In this document: in pieces, positions 1-4,636 of the stretch
Numbering within the stretch: the stretch's first letter is position 1
Layout: each line of letters begins with the position of its first letter
Origin: Oscillospiraceae bacterium
GTDB lineage: Bacteria; Bacillota; Clostridia; Oscillospirales; Ruminococcaceae
Length of the DNA stretch: 5,982 nt
Assembly (NCBI GenBank): GCA_017528675.1
Contig: JAFXOO010000269.1
Location: 1-5,982 of the forward strand
Reading direction: 5' to 3'
The notes under the pieces: model-generated
Databases searched by the model: none
What the model was told of the DNA's origin: nothing
Seen by the model: the letters and a program-made list of their open reading frames with translations, nothing else
Program-made: the position numbers and the translations under genes

Positions 1-35
1 AGGCGTATCAAGCAAGAAGACCGACTACAAGCCCC

Positions 36-66
36 GTCCGGGGTGCAGTGGAAAAGCACCCCGGAC
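36..66 (+). terminator. 11-bp GC-rich hairpin ahead of the major pilin gene (no T-tract)
   Basis: Bases 36-46 (GTCCGGGGTGC) pair perfectly with 56-66 (GCACCCCGGAC) around a 9-base loop. No run of T follows; the next bases are ACACCCAAATAAG, so a standard intrinsic terminator is not supported. It could be the 3' end structure of an upstream gene, an attenuator, or a 5' leader structure that stabilises the pilin mRNA. A smaller competing hairpin, CCCC at 32-35 with GGGG at 40-43, shares part of the same arm. Confidence 0.45.
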
Positions 67-83
67 ACACCCAAATAAGTGAT

Positions 84-90
84 AAAGGAG
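84..90 (+). promoter_or_regulatory. Ribosome binding site deciding the pilin 1 start
   Basis: AAAGGAG lies 7 bases before the ATG at 98 but only 1 base before the in-frame ATG at 92. Normal spacing therefore favours 98, giving a protein that starts M-K-N-T-K-R. Confidence 0.75.
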
Positions 91-97
91 AATGAAT

Positions 98-1849
98 ATG
101 AAAAACACAAAAAGAATCGCAGCGATGATCGCTGCTCTGGCAATGGCAGCAATGGCAGTTCCGGGCGCAATGCTGAGCACAAATGCAGCACCGCCTCCAG
201 ACTCCACCACCGGTACGCAAGTTACTGTACCGAACGTTGACGTTCTTACTAAAGCGGGCGAGGGTACGCAGACGAATACGATCAATATCACGAATCCGGA
301 TGGTGCAATACACACCTATGTGGCACATCAGATTTTCAAAGGCGACTTCGGCGAAGGCACCCTGAATAATATTGTATGGGGCGACGGCGTAAACGAAACT
401 GCAATTCTGGACGCACTCCATAATGCATCTGCAACTGAGGGTCATGCACTGTTTGGTCTGTTCCCTGCCACCATAGACACCGCAAAGGAAGTTGCTGAGG
501 TTCTGGGCTCCAAGACCGGTGAAGCGCCGAATGAGACTGCTGTTTTTGCAAATGATTCGGATAAGGCACAGGCATTTGCAGCAATCGTTGGTGAAAACCT
601 GACTGAAACAACATCCGGCAGTGTTAATGGCGATGTGATTTCTGGTCTTGCTGACGGCTACTACCTCATCATGGATACCGCTGATCCCTTAAATCCTGAT
701 GGTGATGGTGACAGCCGCCCTGACAACGATAATTCCGGCGCAAGGACGAGATTCATCGTGAAAGTGGCTGGCGGCGGAGATCAGTCGATCACAGCGGATG
801 CCAAGCACGCTGCTCCGACTGTTGACAAGCAGGTACAGGATGAAGTTGCTGACAAGGATCCTGATGCTGATGATGACGGCTGGGGCGAGACTGCTGACCA
901 CGCAATCAATGAAGTCTTCCAGTTCAAGCTGACGGCAACGCTTCCGCCGGATTCTAATTTTGCAGCGTATGATTCCTATATGCTCGTCTTCAACGATAGC
1001 TGGAATCCTGGTGTGACTTATAAGGGCAATCCGACAGTCGCCGTAAACGGAACAGAGATTGCAGCATACGACCTTGTTCTTGATACTGAGAATCGTAAGC
1101 TGACCATCACGATTGATGACTTAAAGCCGTATGATGCTGATCTTACGGACGGCGCTGTTGTAACAGTAACCTATGATGCTTGCCTGAATGAGAATGCGGC
1201 GGTTGAGACCGTGAATCAGGACGCTGTTCCTGTCGGCTACGAGAACGTCAACAAGGTGAAGCTCCAGTACTCCAACAACCCGAATGCAGGCGGCGAGGGC
1301 AATTTGGGTGAAACACCGGAAGATTATGTATGGGTATTCACCTATGAGGTTGACAATACGAAGGTTGACGAAAACAACGCTCCGCTTCCGGGTGCAGGCT
1401 TTACGCTCTACGCTGACCCAGCAAAGACAATTGCCATTAAGCTGAAGGATAATGGCGATGGTACCTACACTGTTGCCGACCAGAACGCAACAACCGGCAC
1501 AATTACGGAGATGATGTCGCAAACCGGCACCGGTAAATTCAATATTAAGGGTCTCGACGCAGGCACTTACTACCTGAGTGAAACCACTGTACCGGCAGGC
1601 TATAACAAGTACGATGATATTATTACAATCGCCATCGGTGCAACGCATCAGGAGAATGAAGGCGCCATCACCGCAAGCCTCGATCTTACTATTGATCCTG
1701 AAGAAAACACCATCAAGAACGAAAAGGGCTCCGCTCTCCCGTCCACCGGTGGTCTGGGTACGACCCTGTTCGTAGTCGGCGGCGGCCTGACGGCAATGGC
1801 AGCCGGCATCTACCTGATCTCCAAGAAGCGCACCCAGAACGTTCAGTAA
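98..1849 (+). CDS. LPXTG-anchored isopeptide-forming pilin, probable major shaft subunit
   Basis: A 583-residue secreted, wall-anchored pilin. Residues 1 to about 30 form a Sec signal peptide (basic start, Ala/Met-rich core, cleavage near N-A-A). An N-terminal domain (about 40-230) carries Y74-V-A-H-Q-I-F-K, I-V-W94-G and D186-G-Y-Y-L, which are typical of fimbrial isopeptide pilins. A D2-type domain (about 236-400) has V-D-K244 and N385-K-V-K-L followed by Y-S-N-N-P, the likely Lys-Asn isopeptide pair. A Cna-B/SpaA-like third domain (about 412-545) has K422, an E-box around E495 (YYLSETTVPAGY) and N541. The end is LPSTG (547-551), a hydrophobic stretch and a basic tail. K236 (A-K-H before A-A-P-T-V-D-K) sits where the YPKN polymerisation lysine normally lies. 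Two Asp-rich loops (196-212 and 248-260) are unusual. The gene precedes its own class C sortase, as in known pilus clusters. Shaft role and isopeptide residues are inferred from family pattern. Confidence 0.93.
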   Translation: MKNTKRIAAMIAALAMAAMAVPGAMLSTNAAPPPDSTTGTQVTVPNVDVLTKAGEGTQTNTINITNPDGAIHTYVAHQIFKGDFGEGTLNNIVWGDGVNETAILDALHNASATEGHALFGLFPATIDTAKEVAEVLGSKTGEAPNETAVFANDSDKAQAFAAIVGENLTETTSGSVNGDVISGLADGYYLIMDTADPLNPDGDGDSRPDNDNSGARTRFIVKVAGGGDQSITADAKHAAPTVDKQVQDEVADKDPDADDDGWGETADHAINEVFQFKLTATLPPDSNFAAYDSYMLVFNDSWNPGVTYKGNPTVAVNGTEIAAYDLVLDTENRKLTITIDDLKPYDADLTDGAVVTVTYDACLNENAAVETVNQDAVPVGYENVNKVKLQYSNNPNAGGEGNLGETPEDYVWVFTYEVDNTKVDENNAPLPGAGFTLYADPAKTIAIKLKDNGDGTYTVADQNATTGTITEMMSQTGTGKFNIKGLDAGTYYLSETTVPAGYNKYDDIITIAIGATHQENEGAITASLDLTIDPEENTIKNEKGSALPSTGGLGTTLFVVGGGLTAMAAGIYLISKKRTQNVQ

Positions 1850-1884
1850 GCAAAGATCACATATAACACAAGATAAACCTGATT

Positions 1885-1904
1885 CCCCTCCCTTCGGGGA
1901 GGGG
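1885..1904 (+). terminator. UUCG-capped 8-bp hairpin between pilin 1 and SrtC, no T-tract
   Basis: CCCCTCCC (1885-1892) pairs with GGGAGGGG (1897-1904) across a TTCG loop closed by C-G, the exceptionally stable C(UUCG)G tetraloop form. No T run follows, so complete termination is unlikely. An mRNA 3' stabiliser or partial attenuator would fit a cluster that needs far more pilin than sortase. The other bases between the two genes show no further feature apart from the srtC ribosome binding site. Confidence 0.6.
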
Positions 1905-1910
1905 GCATTA

Positions 1911-1916
1911 GGGAGG
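1911..1916 (+). promoter_or_regulatory. Ribosome binding site of srtC
   Basis: GGGAGG lies 5 bases before the ATG at 1922. It is identical to the first six bases of the hairpin's 3' arm (1897-1902), so it could also pair with CCTCCC at 1887-1892 if the hairpin opens. Confidence 0.75.
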
Positions 1917-1921
1917 CTCTC

Positions 1922-2791
1922 ATGAAGAAAAAAATCTCAATTCCAACAATCTTTTTTACGATTTTGTTCCTCGTGGGACTCTCCGTGATGCTGTATCCGA
2001 CGATTGCCAACTGGTGGAACCGGAATATGACAACCCATGCTGTCTCCGGTTACAAGGAATCCGTTGCCAGGATTGACCACAAGGATTATGAACGGATGTT
2101 TGAAGAAGCACGCCACTATAATGCGCAGCTTCTCACACTTTACCGGCCGTTCTCGGATTTTGACCGGATTGAAGGCTACCAGGACATTCTGAACATTTCC
2201 GGTACCGGTGTTATGGGCTATGTGAGCATCCCCAACATCAATGTGGAGCTGCCTATTTACCACGGGACGGAGGAAGGCGTGCTCCAGGTCGCCAGCGGTC
2301 ATATCCAGGGGTCAAGCCTTCCGGTCGGCGGGGCGTCTACCCATGCAGTGATTTCCGGTCACCGGGGACTGCCGAGCGCCAAGCTCTTTACCGACCTTGA
2401 CCAGATTGTGGAAGGGGATACCTTCTCAATCAACGTGCTCAACGAGGTCATGACCTATGAAGTCGAGAAGATCATGATTATCCTGCCGACAGAATATGAC
2501 AAGCTTGCCATCGTGCCCGGCGAGGATATGGTCACACTCATGACCTGCACCCCTTACGGCATCAATACCCACCGCCTGCTCATCCGGGGGCATCGTATCG
2601 AGACAGTCTATGACAAGAAAATCAAGGTCAGTGCCGATGCGCTGCAAGTTGATTCCATGACCGTCATTCCGACAGTGTTCCTGCTGCTGCTGGCAATACT
2701 GCTTGTGTTCTGGCATATCACAGGCAAGCGCAGGAATCATGTGCAGATTGACCAGTATACGATCCACGATCTCCCCAGGCGGGGTGATTGA
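1922..2791 (+). CDS. Class C (pilin-polymerising) sortase
   Basis: A 289-residue membrane transpeptidase that cleaves the pilin LPXTG signal between Thr and Gly and joins Thr to a lysine of the next subunit. It has an N-terminal membrane segment (about 5-25), an extracytoplasmic catalytic domain and a C-terminal membrane segment (about 247-265) with a basic tail, the usual class C layout and length. The class signatures are clear: M-G-Y-V-S-I-P-N-I-N, L-P-I-Y-H-G-T, S-G-H147-R-G-L-P-S and TCTPYGINTHR. The catalytic set is H147, C209 and R218, with the Cys-to-Arg spacing of 9 seen in known SrtC enzymes. The lid region ahead of the catalytic domain has R75-P-F where class C sortases usually have D-P-F/W. 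The gene starts 72 bases after pilin 1, and its stop codon lies inside the -35 box of the next promoter. Assignment to class C is firm; the substrate is inferred from position. Confidence 0.95.
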   Translation: MKKKISIPTIFFTILFLVGLSVMLYPTIANWWNRNMTTHAVSGYKESVARIDHKDYERMFEEARHYNAQLLTLYRPFSDFDRIEGYQDILNISGTGVMGYVSIPNINVELPIYHGTEEGVLQVASGHIQGSSLPVGGASTHAVISGHRGLPSAKLFTDLDQIVEGDTFSINVLNEVMTYEVEKIMIILPTEYDKLAIVPGEDMVTLMTCTPYGINTHRLLIRGHRIETVYDKKIKVSADALQVDSMTVIPTVFLLLLAILLVFWHITGKRRNHVQIDQYTIHDLPRRGD

Positions 2792-2816
2792 CAAAAACAG
2801 CAAAATCCAGTATAAT
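2788..2816 (+). promoter_or_regulatory. Consensus sigma-A promoter for the pilin 2 / sortase 2 / lipoprotein unit
   Basis: TTGACA (2788-2793) and TATAAT (2811-2816) both match the housekeeping consensus exactly and are 17 bases apart. The -35 box overlaps the srtC stop codon (2789-2791), and the spacer is A-rich against a GC-richer background. The expected start, 6 to 8 bases after the -10 box, is about 2822-2824, inside the ribosome binding site. The position just ahead of an operon of three tightly packed genes supports a working promoter. Confidence 0.85.
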
Positions 2817-2821
2817 AAAAC

Positions 2822-2828
2822 AAGGAGG
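2822..2828 (+). promoter_or_regulatory. Ribosome binding site of pilin 2, overlapping the predicted transcript start
   Basis: AAGGAGG lies 8 bases before the ATG at 2837. A transcript from the 2788-2816 promoter would begin in or directly before this motif, giving a leader of only about 13-15 bases. Transcripts reading through from srtC would carry the motif intact. Confidence 0.8.
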
Positions 2829-2836
2829 CGCAACCT

Positions 2837-4000
2837 ATGGACAAAATAAGAAAATGCAGTGCAGTGCTGTGCGTGATAGCGGTTGTTCTGTGGTTTGCAG
2901 CCGGTTTTCTGATGCATTGGAATACTGCTTCGGCAGCAGATGCAGAGGGGACGCTCACGCTCTGGTGTGTCAAGGACGAAGATATCGTTGACGGAATGCA
3001 GTGGCGGATTTACCGGGTCGGCCATCGGGTGAAGGACGACTATGTATTTGAAGGTGCATTCCAGGGCTATCGTGCAACACTCGGTGATAAGACCAAGCCT
3101 ATGCTGGATTGGGACGCCAAGACGGTCACTGATGCCGGCGAGACACTGAAATACAAGACCATCGTGGACAAGATTCCGAGCCGTGATGAGGGAAAGACCG
3201 ACAAGTCCGGTGCGGTGACATTCTCCGGCCTGGAGGATGGTCTGTACCTGGTGTGGGGCGACTGGCTCGCAAAGGGGAATACGGTGTATATCCCGTCTGC
3301 GATCTTCTTTGAGGTGCAAGGCGAGGATGCGGCAGTGCTGAATGCCTATCCGAAGATTATCGTCAGCACGCTCAGCGAAGAGGAGGTCAATTATTCCGTC
3401 CGCAAGATTTGGAAGAATGACGAAAGTCAGCCGTGGAATCGTTCTGTTACGATCACCGTGGACAGATATTGCGATGGTGTGTTTGTGGATTCCGTGACGC
3501 TCAGCGAGGAAAATGACTGGACCTTTAGCTGGAAGGACACAGAGAGCCATGACTGGTTTGTCTATGAGCGAATTATCCCGGCTAATTACACGGTTGCCTA
3601 TGAGGAGAACCACAAGCAGTATCTCATTGTCAACACCTATGAGCCGGAAAAGGACAGCTCGTCTACGGATACGCAGACAACACAGGTGACGGATGATATC
3701 CATACCGATGTGCAGACGACTGTGGCAACAGAAGACCAGTCAACCGAAACCAATGTGACCGTGAGCACATCGACTGACGCAGCGCAGCATACGACGGATG
3801 CCAACGGAACAACGGTACGCAGCACAGACGAGACAAGGACAACCACGACCACAACGACCAGCACCCCGACCGGAACAGTCACAGAGGAAAAGGCACCGCA
3901 AACAGGACAGCTCTGGTGGCCTGTGCCGATTCTGACAGGCGGCGGAATTGTGCTGCTGGGGCTTGGTATGCGCTTGTCAAAGAGGGACGATGACGAATGA
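2837..4000 (+). CDS. Cna-B domain pilin with Thr-rich stalk and variant APQTG sorting signal
   Basis: A 387-residue secreted pilin, probably ancillary or basal. The signal peptide covers residues 1 to about 33 (cleavage A-S-A33/A-D). A first pilin domain (about 37-175) contains G-L-Y-L-V-W-G and ends with A-Y171-P-K173, which matches the Y-P-K core of the pilin motif whose lysine accepts the sortase-made bond. A Cna-B domain (about 186-267) has V-R-K190-I-W-K, Y-E244-R and I-V-N266-T-Y, the expected Lys-Glu-Asn isopeptide set. Residues 269-352 are a Thr/Ser-rich stalk. The sorting signal is A353-P-Q-T-G, where most relatives have L-P-Q-T-G, followed by Q-L-W-W-P-V-P, a membrane segment and a basic/acidic tail (K-R-D-D-D-E). 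It has its own consensus promoter and overlaps sortase 2 by 4 bases. Pilin identity is firm; whether it forms base, tip or a separate fibre is unknown. Confidence 0.9.
   Translation: MDKIRKCSAVLCVIAVVLWFAAGFLMHWNTASAADAEGTLTLWCVKDEDIVDGMQWRIYRVGHRVKDDYVFEGAFQGYRATLGDKTKPMLDWDAKTVTDAGETLKYKTIVDKIPSRDEGKTDKSGAVTFSGLEDGLYLVWGDWLAKGNTVYIPSAIFFEVQGEDAAVLNAYPKIIVSTLSEEEVNYSVRKIWKNDESQPWNRSVTITVDRYCDGVFVDSVTLSEENDWTFSWKDTESHDWFVYERIIPANYTVAYEENHKQYLIVNTYEPEKDSSSTDTQTTQVTDDIHTDVQTTVATEDQSTETNVTVSTSTDAAQHTTDANGTTVRSTDETRTTTTTTTSTPTGTVTEEKAPQTGQLWWPVPILTGGGIVLLGLGMRLSKRDDDE
3641..3892 (+). other. Thr/Ser-rich stalk-coding segment of pilin 2
   Basis: These 84 codons (residues 269-352) are dominated by Thr, Ser, Asp, Val and Gln and include a run of seven Thr residues. 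The Thr codons are mixed (ACA, ACC, ACG), so this is not a simple DNA repeat and slippage is unlikely. It fits an extended, possibly glycosylated, wall-spanning stalk before the anchor. Glycosylation is inference. Confidence 0.75.
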
Positions 4001-4635
4001 AAAAAGCAGTGAGTATCTGCTGCTTTGCACTGGGAACAGCGCTGCTTCTGGCGGCGTTGTTCCTTGTTTTGCATAATAAGGCAGAAGATAAAAAAAGCGG
4101 GGAGCAGGCAGGGTATGCACTCGATGTGCTGAAGCGGGAAATCGGTGCCTGTACTGAGCCTTCTGAGACGATGCAGCTTGAGGAGGAATACGACCTCTAT
4201 GCGCAGTATGAGGCAGAAACGGTTCCGGAGATGGAAACGCTTGGCATAGATGAGACCATCTACATCGGCTATATCTCGATTCCGGTACTGGATGTGGAGC
4301 TGCCGGTGCTGGCGGAGTGGAGCTATCCGAATCTGAAGCTGGCGCCGTGCCGCTATATGGGAAGCCTGTATACAGATGATCTGGTGATCTGTGCACATAA
4401 CTACACCAGCCATTTTGGCCGGATCAAGGAGCTGCACAGCGGGGACGAGATTGTTTTCACCGATGTCACCGGAAGGCAATATCCCTATGCGGTCATCAGC
4501 ATTGAGCAGTACCCCGGCACGGATGTTGAGCATATCAAATTCGGCAATGCGGAGGAATGGGACCTGACCCTGTTCACCTGTACGCTGAACGGTCAGAGCC
4601 GTGTAACAGTCAGGGCAGAGAGGATGGAGGACTGA
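3997..4635 (+). CDS. Second sortase, class D-like or unclassified
   Basis: A 212-residue sortase with one N-terminal membrane segment (about 4-25), an acidic linker and a compact catalytic domain. There is no C-terminal membrane segment, unlike the class C enzyme upstream. Motifs are Y89-I-G-Y-I-S-I-P, V-E-L-P-V-L, V-I-C132-A-H134-N-Y and L-F-T-C195-T, with R202 in G-Q-S-R-V-T-V-R. The catalytic set is therefore H134, C195 and R202. His is followed by Asn-Tyr rather than the Arg of many sortases, and C132 replaces a residue that is usually small. The ATG overlaps the pilin 2 stop (ATGA) behind a modest AGAGGG (3981-3986), so translation is probably coupled. It may anchor the pilus to the wall or serve the APQTG signal; both are inferences from position. 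Sortase identity is strong, the subclass uncertain. Confidence 0.88.
   Translation: MKKAVSICCFALGTALLLAALFLVLHNKAEDKKSGEQAGYALDVLKREIGACTEPSETMQLEEEYDLYAQYEAETVPEMETLGIDETIYIGYISIPVLDVELPVLAEWSYPNLKLAPCRYMGSLYTDDLVICAHNYTSHFGRIKELHSGDEIVFTDVTGRQYPYAVISIEQYPGTDVEHIKFGNAEEWDLTLFTCTLNGQSRVTVRAERMED
4626..4630 (+). promoter_or_regulatory. Ribosome binding site of the lipoprotein gene
   Basis: GGAGG lies inside the last codons of the sortase 2 gene, 6 bases before the ATG at 4637. Only one base separates the sortase stop from this start, so the two are probably translated in a coupled way. Confidence 0.7.
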
Positions 4636-4636
4636 C

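Larger units (their letters stand above)
1..91 (+). other. Leader of the pilus operon, possibly containing the 3' end of an upstream gene
   Basis: No complete gene fits here. All three + frames are open from the window edge until stops at 76-78 (TAA), 80-82 (TGA) and 92-94 (TGA), so the 3' end of a preceding gene may run in. The frame ending at 76-78 begins R-R-I-K-Q, which resembles the basic tail of a wall-anchored protein, but the rest is too short to judge. A strong hairpin (36-66) dominates the region. I see no convincing -35/-10 pair, so the promoter for pilin 1 probably lies further left. Confidence 0.25.

Noticed and set aside
1121..1648. A 175-codon open frame on the - strand within pilin 1
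   Set aside because: It is a shadow of the pilin gene, with no domain and no plausible translation signal.
1839..1867. Possible promoter ahead of srtC with TATAAC at 1862-1867
   Set aside because: At 17 bases upstream the sequence is ACGTTC, which does not resemble TTGACA, so only a -10-like motif exists.
1928..1934. Run of seven A at codons 3-5 of srtC as a phase-variation tract
   Set aside because: The tract simply encodes Lys-Lys before the membrane segment, is short, and lacks supporting evidence of length variation.
2773..2784. CCCC-AGGC-GGGG mini-hairpin at the end of srtC as a terminator
   Set aside because: There are only 4 pairs and no T-tract, and it lies within srtC codons immediately before the promoter.
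2426..3703. A 425-codon open frame on the - strand across srtC and pilin 2
   Set aside because: It runs opposite to two firmly identified genes, its product has no recognisable domain, and such long antisense frames arise from the codon bias of the sense genes.
3831..3870. Thr run in pilin 2 as a hypervariable DNA repeat
   Set aside because: The Thr codons are mixed, so no perfect repeat unit exists at DNA level and replication slippage is unlikely.
4090..4096. Run of seven A in sortase 2 as a possible frameshift site
   Set aside because: In the reading frame it is AAA AAA AGC, not the A AAA AAG slippery heptamer, and the frame continues correctly to all catalytic residues.
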